Assembly: GCF_007679345.1 (NCBI RefSeq)
Contig: NZ_VEGH01000023.1
Coordinates: 1 to 40,189, forward strand
Length of the DNA stretch: 40,189 nucleotides
Source of the DNA: Cellulosimicrobium cellulans
Lineage (GTDB): Bacteria; Actinomycetota; Actinomycetes; Actinomycetales; Cellulomonadaceae
Direction: 5' to 3'
Program-made: the position numbers and the translations under genes
In this document: in pieces, positions 22,092-29,584 of the stretch
Numbering within the stretch: position 1 is the first letter of the stretch
Layout of the letters: each line of letters starts with the position of its first letter
The notes under the pieces: generated by a model
What the model was told of the DNA's origin: nothing
The model's input: only the letters and a program-made list of their open reading frames with translations
Databases searched by the model: none

Positions 22092-22697
22092 ATGTCGTCC
22101 CCGTCCGTCGTCGCCGTCTCCGGGAACCCGCGCGCCGGGTCCCGCACCCTGGCCGCCGCGCGCGCCGCCGCCGAGCGCCTGGCGGCGCTCACGTCCGCCG
22201 AACCCGCCACCGCCACCGCCGCCGTCGAGGTCGTCGACCTCGCGACCCTCGCCGGCGAGCTGCTCGCCCCGGCGCACCCCGCCACCGACGCCGCGCTCGC
22301 GCGGGTGGCCGCCGCCGACGTGGCGGTCATCGCGACCCCGGTCTACAAGGCGTCCTACACCGGCCTGCTCAAGGCGTTCCTCGACCTGTACGGCCCCGAC
22401 GGGCTGGCCGGCGTCGTGGCCGTGCCGCTCGTGGTGTCCGGCAACCCGGCGCACGCGCTCGCCGGCGAGGTGCACCTGCGCCCCGTGCTCGTCGAGCTGG
22501 GGGCGGTCGTCCCCGCGCGCTCGCTGACCGTGACCGAGGCCCAGCTCGCCGACCTCGACCCCGCGCTGGACGCGTGGCTGGCCCGGGCCGCCGCGCCGCT
22601 GCGCCGGGCGCTCGGGCTCGCGCCGGCCGCCGAGCCCGCCGCATCCGCCGAGCCCGCCGCCGCACCCGCCGCCGCGCTCGCCGGGGCGACCCGGTGA
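22092..22697 (+). CDS. NADPH-dependent FMN reductase (SsuE-like)
   Basis: This 201-residue flavodoxin-like reductase opens VVAVSGNPRAGSRTLAAARA, the phosphate-binding loop of the NADPH-FMN reductase family. It continues with the ATPVYKASYTGLLKAFLDLYG active segment, which is strongly diagnostic of SsuE/MsuE-type proteins, and PLVVSGNPAHAL. It should supply FMNH2 to the LLM monooxygenases of both arms. A 25-residue Ala/Glu/Pro repeat tail closes it. The ATG 22092 has a modest GAGG upstream. It is the first gene after the rightward SAM-IV riboswitch, so SAM repression would shut off reduced flavin supply. A GTG frame at 22066 overlaps it but is a shadow. Confidence 0.88.
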   Translation: MSSPSVVAVSGNPRAGSRTLAAARAAAERLAALTSAEPATATAAVEVVDLATLAGELLAPAHPATDAALARVAAADVAVIATPVYKASYTGLLKAFLDLYGPDGLAGVVAVPLVVSGNPAHALAGEVHLRPVLVELGAVVPARSLTVTEAQLADLDPALDAWLARAAAPLRRALGLAPAAEPAASAEPAAAPAAALAGATR

Positions 22698-23260
22698 CCG
22701 CCGAGCGCACGGACCTGGGCCCGCTCGAGCGGCTGCTCGCCGAGCAGGACGAGCCCCAGCTCGACCCGCAGCAGTTCAAGCGGGTGTTCCGCCGGCACCC
22801 CGCCGGGGTCGCCGTGGTCGCGCTGCGGCACGCCGGCCGGCCGGTGGGGTTCACCGCGACCTCGGTCATCTCGGTGTCCGCGGCCCCGCCGCTGCTCGCG
22901 TTCTCGCTCGCGTCGACGTCGTCCTCCTGGCCCGCCGTGTCCGCGGCGCCCACGCTGGCCGTGAGCTTCCTCGCGGACCACCAGGACGACGTGTCCGCGC
23001 GGTTCGCGACCAGCGGCCTGGACCGGTTCGCCGCCGGCGGCTGGTCCTCGCTCCCGACCGGTGAGCCCGTGATCGACGGCGCGGTGTCCTGGGTGCGCGC
23101 CCGCGTCGTCCAGCGCACGCCCGTCGGCGACTCGTACCTCGTGTCGCTGCGGGCGCTGTCCGCGGGCGGCCCGGACGACGTGGCGGCCGGCGACGGCGCC
23201 TCGCCGCTGGTCTACCACGACCGCACCTACCACCGGATCGGCACGCACACCGCGCTGTGA
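22694..23260 (+). CDS. Flavin reductase (RutF/HpaC-like)
   Basis: This 188-residue flavin reductase-like (split-barrel FMN-binding) protein has FKRVFRRHPAGVAVVALRHAG, GFTATSVISVSAAPPLLAFSL and LAVSFLADHQDDVSARFAT. A terminal LVYHDRTYHRIG completes the pattern of two-component monooxygenase reductases. It provides a second, NAD(P)H-driven route to reduced FMN. The GTG (22694) overlaps the FMN reductase stop as GTGA. Having two unrelated flavin reductases side by side suggests that the several LLM enzymes demand a high or flexible supply. Confidence 0.9.
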   Translation: MTAERTDLGPLERLLAEQDEPQLDPQQFKRVFRRHPAGVAVVALRHAGRPVGFTATSVISVSAAPPLLAFSLASTSSSWPAVSAAPTLAVSFLADHQDDVSARFATSGLDRFAAGGWSSLPTGEPVIDGAVSWVRARVVQRTPVGDSYLVSLRALSAGGPDDVAAGDGASPLVYHDRTYHRIGTHTAL

Positions 23261-23321
23261 CGCCGCGGCTCGGCCGCACCCGCCCCGATCCCGCCGCTCC
23301 CCCGACCCACCGGAGACCCCC

Positions 23322-24449
23322 GTGACCGTCCCCCCGCTCCTCACCGGACTCGACGTCGACGGCGCCGGCGCGCACCCGGCCGCCGCCGCGCTGTCCGGCC
23401 TCTCGCCCGCCGACCTCGTGTCCGGCGCCCGCCTGGCCCGCACCGTCCGGCACGCCGAGCACGCCGGCCTGACCTTCGCCACCTTCGCCGACGCCGCGCT
23501 GCCCGCCGTCCCCGGCGCCCCCGCGTCGGCCCGTCTCGACGCGGTCACCCGCGCGGCGTTCGTCGCCCGGACGACCACCGCGATCGGCCTCGTGCCCGAG
23601 GTGCCGACCACCTACCCCGAGCCGTTCCACGTCGCGACGCAGCTCGCCTCCCTCGACCTCGCCGCGTCCGGCCGCGCCGGCTGGCTGGCCGCGGTGACCC
23701 CCGGCGACGCCGCGCCCGCCGCCTACGGGCGCGCGCCGGTCGCCGACCTCGGCCGCGAGGCCCGGGACGTCGTCCAGGTCGTCCGCGACCTGTGGGACTC
23801 CTGGGAGGACGACGCGGTGGTCCGCGACGTCGCCACCGGCCGGTACGTCGACCGGGACCGGATCCACCGGGTGGACTTCGCCGGGGAGTCGTTCTCCGTC
23901 GTCGGCCCGCTCATCACGCCGCGGCCGCCGCAGGGGCAGCCGGTCGTGCTCGCGCGGGCCGGGGACGTCGCCGGGCCCGGCCGGGACGGCGAGCGGCTGG
24001 TGGACGTCGTGCTGGTCGGCGGGTCCGGCGTGGCGGAGGCCCGGGCCGCGGCGCGCGCGGTCGTGGACGGCGATCCCGGTGCGCGGGCGGTGGTGGAGGT
24101 GCAGCTCGTCCTCGACGCGGAGGGGCGCACCGGGAGCGCCCGCCTGGCCGAGCTCGACGCGGGCGCCGCCGCGCCGTGGGCCGCGGGCGCCGCGCTGCGG
24201 CACGTCGGCACGCCGGCCGGGCTGGTGGCGCTGCTCACCGAGCTCGCCGACGACCCCGCCGTCGCCGGCGTCCGGCTGCTCGCCGCGTCCCTCGACGCGG
24301 ACCTGCCGGTGCTCGCCCGGGACGTCCTGCCCGCGCTGCGCGCCGACCGCCGGACCGCCGCCCCGCGCGGCGGTGCCACCCTCCGCGACCACCTGGGCCT
24401 CGCCCGGCCCGAGAACCGCTTCGCGGGCGCGGCCCGCGCGACCGCCTGA
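23322..24449 (+). CDS. LLM class flavin-dependent oxidoreductase (NtaA/SnaA-like)
   Basis: This 375-residue luciferase-fold protein has ARLARTVRHAEHAGLTFATF, then RAAFVARTTTAIGLVPEVPTTYPEPFHVATQLASLDLAASGRA in order (about residues 80-125) and AAVTPGD. The HRVDFAGESFSVVGPL segment followed by PRPPQGQPVVLARAGD is the NtaA/DszA-type central block. The N-terminal strand is diverged, and the flavin-contact residues cannot be confirmed by eye. It resembles the leftward LLM at 19811 more than the other paralogues do. The GTG start 23322 has GGAG 7 nt upstream, 61 nt after the flavin reductase. It presumably oxidises an organosulfur or N-containing substrate, not assignable. Confidence 0.8.
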   Translation: MTVPPLLTGLDVDGAGAHPAAAALSGLSPADLVSGARLARTVRHAEHAGLTFATFADAALPAVPGAPASARLDAVTRAAFVARTTTAIGLVPEVPTTYPEPFHVATQLASLDLAASGRAGWLAAVTPGDAAPAAYGRAPVADLGREARDVVQVVRDLWDSWEDDAVVRDVATGRYVDRDRIHRVDFAGESFSVVGPLITPRPPQGQPVVLARAGDVAGPGRDGERLVDVVLVGGSGVAEARAAARAVVDGDPGARAVVEVQLVLDAEGRTGSARLAELDAGAAAPWAAGAALRHVGTPAGLVALLTELADDPAVAGVRLLAASLDADLPVLARDVLPALRADRRTAAPRGGATLRDHLGLARPENRFAGAARATA

Positions 24450-24459
24450 GGAGCCCGCC

Positions 24460-25866
24460 GTGACCACCACCGACCGCACCCCCGACCGCACCGCCGACGC
24501 CGCGCACCCGATCACCCGCCCCGACGCCGAGGTGCACCTCGGCGTCTTCTTCCAGGGCGTCAACCACACGACGATCTGGTCCGACCCCGAGTCCGGGTCG
24601 CAGACGGCGTTCGCGTCCTTCGAGCGGGTCGCCCGCACCGCGGAGCGCGGCCTGTTCGACGCGTTCTTCCTCGGGGAGGGTCTCCGGCTCCGGGAGAGCC
24701 GGGGCCGGTTGCACGACCTCGACGTCGTGGGCCGCCCGGACGCGATCACCCAGCTCGCGGCGCTGGCCGCCGTGACCGAGCGGATCGGCCTGGTCGCCAC
24801 CCAGAACACGACGTACAACGACCCGGTCGACCTGGCCCGGCGGCTTGCGAGCCTCGACGTGCTGTCCGGGGGCCGCGCCGCCTGGAACGTCGTCACGACC
24901 GACAACGCGTGGACCGGCGAGAACTTCCGTCGCGGCGGCTACCTGGACCACGCCCGCCGCTACGACCGCGCCGAGCAGGTCCTCGCGACGGCCCGGCGCA
25001 TCTGGGACGCGTGGCCGGAGGGCGGGGGCGGGCGGGTCGCGCGGGTCGAGGCGCACGGGGACCTGGTGGACGTGACGATCGACCCCACCACCCCGCGCAG
25101 CCCGCAGGGCCACCCGGTGATCTTCCAGGCCGGCGACTCGCCGCAGGGCAGGGACTTCGCCGCGCGGTCGGCGGACGTGATCTTCTCCCGGCACGGCTCG
25201 GTGCTCGCCGACGCGCTGGCGTTCGCGGCGGACATCCGGGCGCGCGCCGCGGCGGCGGGCCGGCCGGAGGACGACGTGAAGATCTTCCCGGGCACGGCGA
25301 TCGTCGTCGGCGACACCCCCGCGGAGGCCGAGGAGAAGGCCCGCTGGGTCGCCCGGCAGCAGGTCACACCGGCGACGGCGCTGCACGTCGTGGGCACGAT
25401 CTGGGCCGAGGACCTGAGCGGCTACGACCCGGACGGCCCGCTGCCGGCGCACGACCCGGTCGTGGCGGAGCTCGGCGGCGAGGGCGGCTCGTCCACCACC
25501 GGGGCCCGCACGCACGAGGTCGCCGCTCGCTGGCGCGCGCTCGCCGAGGCCGAGGGGCTGTCGCTCCGCGAGCTCGTGATCCGCGTGTCCGGCGAGCGGG
25601 GCTTCGTCGGCACCCCGTCGGCCGTCGCCGACCGGCTGGTGCGGTTCGTCCGCACGGGCGCCGTCGACGGGTTCAACCTCAGTCCGTGGATCGTCCCGTC
25701 CGGGCTGGACGAGGTCGTCGACCGGGTGGTGCCGGAGCTGCAGGAGCGCGGGGCGTACCGGGCCGCGTACGCGGGGACCACGCTGCGGGAGCACCTGGGG
25801 CTCCGGGGCCCGCTGACGCGGCGCACCGCCGCGGGCGCGCGCGAGGTGGCGACGGCCGGGGTGTGA
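24460..25866 (+). CDS. NtaA/DmoA/DszA-family FMNH2-dependent monooxygenase
   Basis: This 468-residue LLM of the larger nitrilotriacetate/dimethylsulfide/dibenzothiophene-sulfone subgroup opens VHLGVFFQGVNHTTIWSDPE. It then has RTAERGLFDAFFLGEGLRLR, ERIGLVATQNTTYNDPVDLA, LDVLSGGRAAWNVVTTDNAWTGENFRRGGYLDH (key residues N-V-V-T-T) and PRSPQGHPVIFQAGDSPQGRDFAA, the flavin-phosphate loop. It ends GFNLSPWIVPSGLDEVVDRV and TTLREHLGL. All family signatures are intact, so this is probably the catalytically strongest member of the rightward arm. GTG 24460 follows a GAGGAG that overlaps the previous stop region. C-S or C-N cleavage with FMNH2 is expected, with substrate unknown. Confidence 0.88.
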   Translation: MTTTDRTPDRTADAAHPITRPDAEVHLGVFFQGVNHTTIWSDPESGSQTAFASFERVARTAERGLFDAFFLGEGLRLRESRGRLHDLDVVGRPDAITQLAALAAVTERIGLVATQNTTYNDPVDLARRLASLDVLSGGRAAWNVVTTDNAWTGENFRRGGYLDHARRYDRAEQVLATARRIWDAWPEGGGGRVARVEAHGDLVDVTIDPTTPRSPQGHPVIFQAGDSPQGRDFAARSADVIFSRHGSVLADALAFAADIRARAAAAGRPEDDVKIFPGTAIVVGDTPAEAEEKARWVARQQVTPATALHVVGTIWAEDLSGYDPDGPLPAHDPVVAELGGEGGSSTTGARTHEVAARWRALAEAEGLSLRELVIRVSGERGFVGTPSAVADRLVRFVRTGAVDGFNLSPWIVPSGLDEVVDRVVPELQERGAYRAAYAGTTLREHLGLRGPLTRRTAAGAREVATAGV

Positions 25867-25881
25867 CCGCCGCCCGGCGGT
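25866..25881. terminator. Short hairpin between the rightward sulfur arm and the STAS gene
   Basis: ACCGCC (25866-25871) and GGCGGT (25876-25881) form a 6-bp stem with a GCCC loop directly at the stop of the LLM gene, in the 36-bp gap between convergent genes. It could terminate in either direction. Confidence 0.45.
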
Positions 25882-25902
25882 CCCGGACGCCCCGCCCGGC
25901 CA

Positions 25903-26268
25903 TCAGGCCCCGGCGGGCACGAGCTCGAGCACCGCGTCCAGGCCGGTGACCTGCAGCGTCATCAGCGGCGCGCCCGTCGCGCCCCGGACCCGGAGCCGCG
26001 CGGGCCGCCGGTGCGGCGCGATCGAGACGAGCAGCGCGAGCGCGGACGAGTCGATGAACGTCGCCGCGCTCAGGTCGACCTCCTCGACCCCCGCCGCGGC
26101 GAGCACGCGGCCCGCGCCGACCTCGTCGACGCCCAGCTCGTCGGCGAGCCGGTGCACCACGTCGATGTCGATCTCGCCCTCGGCGCGGAGCACCGCGGGC
26201 CGGGCGGGGTCGACGAGCAGGCGTCCGCCGGGCGGCTGGGCGCCCGCGGGCGGCGGGAGCGTCGTCAC
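25903..26268 (-). CDS. STAS-domain anti-sigma factor antagonist
   Basis: This 121-residue STAS protein has the phosphoacceptor motif TFIDSSALALL (Asp73-Ser74-Ser75) used in SpoIIAA/RsbV-type partner switching. In the unphosphorylated state such proteins bind the anti-sigma kinase and release a sigma factor. It starts with GTG 26268. A CATACT -10 element (complement of 26275-26280) lies 6 nt upstream with no ribosome site, so it is almost certainly leaderless. It is divergent from the RsbW-like kinase at 26403, its likely partner. No sigma factor of the SigB/SigF type is in this stretch, so the target is elsewhere. Confidence 0.85.
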   Translation of the reverse strand: MTTLPPPAGAQPPGGRLLVDPARPAVLRAEGEIDIDVVHRLADELGVDEVGAGRVLAAAGVEEVDLSAATFIDSSALALLVSIAPHRRPARLRVRGATGAPLMTLQVTGLDAVLELVPAGA

Positions 26269-26402
26269 GGGGTCAGTATGCGGGCCGCTCGACCTCCCGT
26301 CGCGCCGAGGCCGGACGGCCCCCGGGTGAGGGGCGGGGTGAGTGCCGGGTAGGTGGACGTGTCCGCGCGGCGTCGCCCGCCGCGGTCGGCTACGGTCGGC
26401 GG

Positions 26403-26798
26403 GTGCACGGGACTGGTGGCGGTGAGGAGCGCGCTTTCCCGTCGTCGGCGTCGTCCCTCTCGCGTGCCCGGTCCTGGTCGATGGAGCGGGCCAGCGCGGC
26501 GGGTGCGCCGGGCGAGGTCGTGGACGCCGTCCAGCTCGCGATGAGCGAGGCGTTCACCAACGCCCTGCGGCACGCCCCCGGGACGCGGACGATCACGGTG
26601 AGCGTGGTCGGCGCGCGCCGCCAGCTCACCTACGAGGTGGGCGACGCCGCGGCCGCGGTCCCGCCCCGCCGGCGCAGCGGCCGCGAGGGCCTGCCCGGCG
26701 GGCACGGCCTGCACATCCTCGACGCCGTGACCTCGGCGTGGGGCTGGCGGCCAGCGCCGGACGGCGGCAAGGTCGTCTGGTTCACGCTGCGCTGGTGA
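26403..26798 (+). CDS. RsbW-like ATP-binding protein (HATPase_c_2)
   Basis: This 131-residue GHKL-fold protein has the N-box LAMSEAFTNALRHA (Glu49, Asn53) and the G2 box GGHGLHILDAVTSAWGW. The usual DxGxG box is reduced to a VGDAA segment, as in many streptomycete-type RsbW relatives. It should phosphorylate a STAS antagonist or bind a sigma factor. The start GTG 26403 follows TACGGT (26391-26396) by 6 nt with no Shine-Dalgarno, so it is leaderless. The N-terminus contains a SRARSWSMER segment typical of the family. Together with the STAS gene and the SpoIIE phosphatase it forms a partner-switching set. Confidence 0.82.
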   Translation: MHGTGGGEERAFPSSASSLSRARSWSMERASAAGAPGEVVDAVQLAMSEAFTNALRHAPGTRTITVSVVGARRQLTYEVGDAAAAVPPRRRSGREGLPGGHGLHILDAVTSAWGWRPAPDGGKVVWFTLRW

Positions 26799-26909
26799 CC
26801 CGCGGCCGGCGGGCAGGATCCTCGCGCGCGCCCGCGCGCCTCTGACGTACCGTCGGCCCCGGCAGTCCGTCCGCAGCCGCGGGGCGGCGCCGGGACGAGA
26901 GGTGGCCGC

Positions 26910-28271
26910 GTGCGGGAGACGATCGACACGCAGCAGCCGCTCGTGCCGGCCGTGGCCGCCCAGCTCGGCGGCACGATGGACGCCGACGAGGCGGTGGGCC
27001 GGCTCGCCCGGCTCCTCGTGCCCGCCGTCGCGGACTGGTGCCTCGTGACGCTGGTCGAGGACGACGAGTCCCGGGCGCCCCGGCGGCGCCTGCGCGACGT
27101 CGGCTGGTGGCACGCCGACCCGGACCGGCGCGACCTGGTGGCCGCCTACGCGGACGCGCGGATGGGGGCGCTCGTCCCCGGCTCGATGCTGATGCGCGCG
27201 ATCGACTCGGGCGCGGTCGTGCACGTGCACGACGCCGCGGTCGACGCCCTGGACCGCGTGCTCGCACCCGGCTCCGCCCGCGACCTGGTCGAGCAGCTCG
27301 CCCCGACCTCCCTGACCGTGGCCCCGCTCAAGAGCCGCGGCCGGACGCTGGGCGCGGTGAGCCTGTTCAACGGGCCGGGCCGCGCGGCGCTGTCCCCGGC
27401 GCGGATCGCGTCGGTCGTGGAGGTGGCCGCCACCGCGGCGCTCGCCCTCGACAACGCGCGGCTCTACCGGCGCCAGCGCGACGTCGCGGCGACCTTCCAG
27501 CGCTCCCTGCTCAGCGCGCCGGTCGAGCCCGACCACCTGCAGGTCGTCGTCCGGTACCAGCCCGCGGCGGAGGCCGCCCGCGTCGGGGGCGACTGGTACG
27601 ACGCGTTCCCGCAGCACGACGGCGGCACGATGCTGGTCATCGGCGACGTCGTGGGGCACGACGTCGAGGCGGCGGCGCTCATGTCGCAGCTGCGGTCGAT
27701 GCTCCGCGCCATCGCGGTGGTCACCCGGAACCGCCCGTCCGACGTCCTGACGCTGCTGGACGCCGCGGTCCGCACGCTGCAGATCCCCGCCCTGGCGACG
27801 GTCGTCGTGGCGCGCGTCGAGCAGACGCCGGCGGAGCGCGCGGCCGGCGTCACCCGGCTGCGCTGGTCCAGCGCGGGGCACCCGCCGCCGATGGTCGTGG
27901 ACGCCGACGGCACCGTCCGCGTGCTCGACGAGCCGCGGCCCGACATGCTGCTCGGCGTGCGCCCGGACCGGCCGCGGGCCGACCACGAGACCGTCCTCGG
28001 GCCCGGTTCCACGGTCCTGCTCTACACCGACGGGCTGGTCGAGCGCCGCGACCGCCCGCTGCGCGAGGGGCTGCGCGACCTGCGGGCCGCGCTGGGCCGG
28101 CACGCGGGCCGCGACCTGGACGCCCTGTGCGACGTCCTGCTCGCCGAGCTGCCCGGCGGCCCCGGCGAGGACGACGTGGCGCTGGTGGCGGTCCGGCTGG
28201 GCGGGCCGCCGCCCGGCGTGCCCGGGCCGCCCTCGCGCGCCGAGGGGGCAGCCGACGCGCTGAGCGCGTAG
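26910..28271 (+). CDS. GAF-domain SpoIIE-type PP2C phosphatase
   Basis: This 453-residue signalling protein has a GAF-like sensor at about residues 20-190 (RLARLLVPAVADWCLVTLVE; LGAVSLFNGPGRAALS). A helical RRQRDVAATFQRSLL linker typical of RsbU/SpoIIE phosphatases precedes the catalytic domain. Metal-binding motifs there are VGGDWYDAF, MLVIGDVVGHDVEAAALMSQ, LLYTDGLVERR and EDDVALVAVRL, and SAGHPPP is also present. It should dephosphorylate the STAS antagonist in response to a ligand or redox cue sensed by the GAF domain. The start GTG 26910 has GAGAGG upstream, and TACCGT (26848-26853) is a possible -10. No transmembrane segment is seen. Confidence 0.9.
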   Translation: MRETIDTQQPLVPAVAAQLGGTMDADEAVGRLARLLVPAVADWCLVTLVEDDESRAPRRRLRDVGWWHADPDRRDLVAAYADARMGALVPGSMLMRAIDSGAVVHVHDAAVDALDRVLAPGSARDLVEQLAPTSLTVAPLKSRGRTLGAVSLFNGPGRAALSPARIASVVEVAATAALALDNARLYRRQRDVAATFQRSLLSAPVEPDHLQVVVRYQPAAEAARVGGDWYDAFPQHDGGTMLVIGDVVGHDVEAAALMSQLRSMLRAIAVVTRNRPSDVLTLLDAAVRTLQIPALATVVVARVEQTPAERAAGVTRLRWSSAGHPPPMVVDADGTVRVLDEPRPDMLLGVRPDRPRADHETVLGPGSTVLLYTDGLVERRDRPLREGLRDLRAALGRHAGRDLDALCDVLLAELPGGPGEDDVALVAVRLGGPPPGVPGPPSRAEGAADALSA

Positions 28272-28330
28272 CCGGCGGGCGCCCGCCCGCGGGGTGCACC
28301 GCTCGCCGCCGCGCGCCTACCCTGCGGGAC

Positions 28331-29521
28331 GTGCCCCCCGTGACCCAGGCCCACCCGCTCGACGTCCTGCGCCGCCGCGGCAGCGAGAAGTGGACGACCC
28401 ACCCGGACGACGTCCTGCCGATGTTCGTCGCCGAGATGGACTACCCCGTGGCGCCCGCGATCGCGGCGGCGCTGCACGAGGCGGTGGACCGCGGGGACAC
28501 CGGGTACGCGCCCGCCTCGGGCGGCGGGGTCCCGGAGGCCTTCGCCGCGTACGCCGCGGACACCTGGGGCTGGTCGCCCGACCCGGCGCGGATGCGGACG
28601 ACCACCGACGTCAGCGTGGTGATCGTCGAGACCCTGCGCCGGCTCGTCGCGCCCGGGCAGGGCGTCGTCATCACGCCACCGGTGTACCCGCCGTTCTTCG
28701 ACCTGGTCCCGGAGGCGGGCGGCACGGTGGTCGAGGTGCCGCTGCTCGACGACGGCGGCACCCACCGGCTCGACCTCGACGGCATCGACGCGGCCCTGGC
28801 GTCGGGCGCGGCGCGCGGGGTGCTGCTGTGCCACCCGCACAACCCGCTGGGCCTGGTGCACGACCGCGCCGACCTGGCCGCGCTCGCCGAGGTGGTGCAG
28901 CGGCGCGGCGGGTTCGTGGTGAGCGACGAGATCCACGCCCCGCTGACCCACGCCGGCCGGCCGTTCACGCCGTACCTCACCGTCTCGGACGCCGCCCGCG
29001 CTCACGGGATCGCGGCCGAGTCCGGCAGCAAGGCGTTCAACCTGGCCGGGCTGAAGTGCGCGCTGGTGGTCGCGGACGGCGGCCCGATGGCCGACCTGGT
29101 GCACGGGCTGCCCGAGGAGGTCACCGGACGCACGGGCCACCTCGGCGCGATCGCGACGCGGGTGGGCTTCACCGACGGCCGGGGCTGGCTGCGCGAGACG
29201 GTCGCGGCGGTCGAGCAGAACGCGGACCTGCTGGCCGGGCTGCTCGCCGAGCGGCTGCCGCAGGTCGGGTTCCGGCGCCCCGGGGCGAGCTACCTCGCGT
29301 GGCTGGACCTGTCCGCCCTCGGCTGGGGCGACGACCCGGCCGCGCGGGTGCTCGCCGAGGCGCGGGTCGCCCTGACCAGCGGCCCGGCGTTCGGCCGGCA
29401 GGGCGCCGGCCACGCCCGCCTGAACCTGGCCTGCTCCCCCGAGGTCCTGACCGAGGCGGTCGACCGGATCGCCCGCGCCGCCGACGCGCCCGCCGGCACG
29501 CCGGACCCCTCGCCGAGGTAG
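28331..29521 (+). CDS. MalY/PatB-family PLP-dependent C-S lyase / aminotransferase
   Basis: This 396-residue fold-type I PLP enzyme opens HPLDVLRRRGSEKWTTHPDD and the LPMFVAEMDYPVAPAIAAAL block that marks MalY/PatB proteins. It continues with TTDVSVVIVETLRRL, LCHPHNPLGLVHDRADL (PLP-phosphate side), FVVSDEIHAPLTHAGRPFTP and the Schiff-base lysine in ESGSKAFNLAGLK. Members act as cystathionine or cysteine-S-conjugate beta-lyases, so a sulfur role fits the neighbourhood, though it is outside the riboswitch operons. The GTG 28331 lies 7 nt after TACCCT (28318-28323) with no ribosome site, implying a leaderless transcript. A second GTG at 28340 is the alternative. Its stop codon lies within palindromic element C. 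Confidence 0.88.
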   Translation: MPPVTQAHPLDVLRRRGSEKWTTHPDDVLPMFVAEMDYPVAPAIAAALHEAVDRGDTGYAPASGGGVPEAFAAYAADTWGWSPDPARMRTTTDVSVVIVETLRRLVAPGQGVVITPPVYPPFFDLVPEAGGTVVEVPLLDDGGTHRLDLDGIDAALASGAARGVLLCHPHNPLGLVHDRADLAALAEVVQRRGGFVVSDEIHAPLTHAGRPFTPYLTVSDAARAHGIAAESGSKAFNLAGLKCALVVADGGPMADLVHGLPEEVTGRTGHLGAIATRVGFTDGRGWLRETVAAVEQNADLLAGLLAERLPQVGFRRPGASYLAWLDLSALGWGDDPAARVLAEARVALTSGPAFGRQGAGHARLNLACSPEVLTEAVDRIARAADAPAGTPDPSPR

Positions 29522-29584
29522 GGCACCCGCGCCGAGGGAGGGCTGCGCACGGCCCTCCCTCGGCGCCGGGGTGCTATCTCGGCG
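29511..29584. repeat. Nested palindromic element, copy C (shared bidirectional terminator candidate)
   Basis: Direct copies CGCCGAGGTAGGGCACC (29511-29527) and CGCCGAGGGAGGGC (29530-29543) face inverted copies GGCCCTCCCTCGGCG (29550-29564) and GGGGTGCTATCTCGGCG (29568-29584). The inner stem is perfect with GGGAGGGC opposite GCCCTCCC, where copy A has ATAGGG opposite CCTAT. The element lies between convergent genes and overlaps both 3' ends: the lyase stop TAG (29519-29521) and the rhamnosidase stop TAG (complement of 29574-29576) are both inside the outer arms. Confidence 0.88.

Noticed and set aside
22066..22527. A GTG-started frame before the FMN reductase as a second cysteine leader peptide
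   Set aside because: It runs 153 codons out of frame through the reductase gene with only an isolated Cys and no ribosome site, so it is a shadow frame.
28331..28342. Second GTG (28340) as the start of the C-S lyase
   Set aside because: The TACCCT -10 lies at leaderless distance from GTG 28331, and neither site has a Shine-Dalgarno. Kept only as an alternative.
14213..29584. CRISPR array interpretation of the repeated CGCCGAGATAGG units
   Set aside because: Units are inverted as well as direct, with spacers of only a few nt and four units per locus. There is no spacer-like regular spacing and no cas gene.
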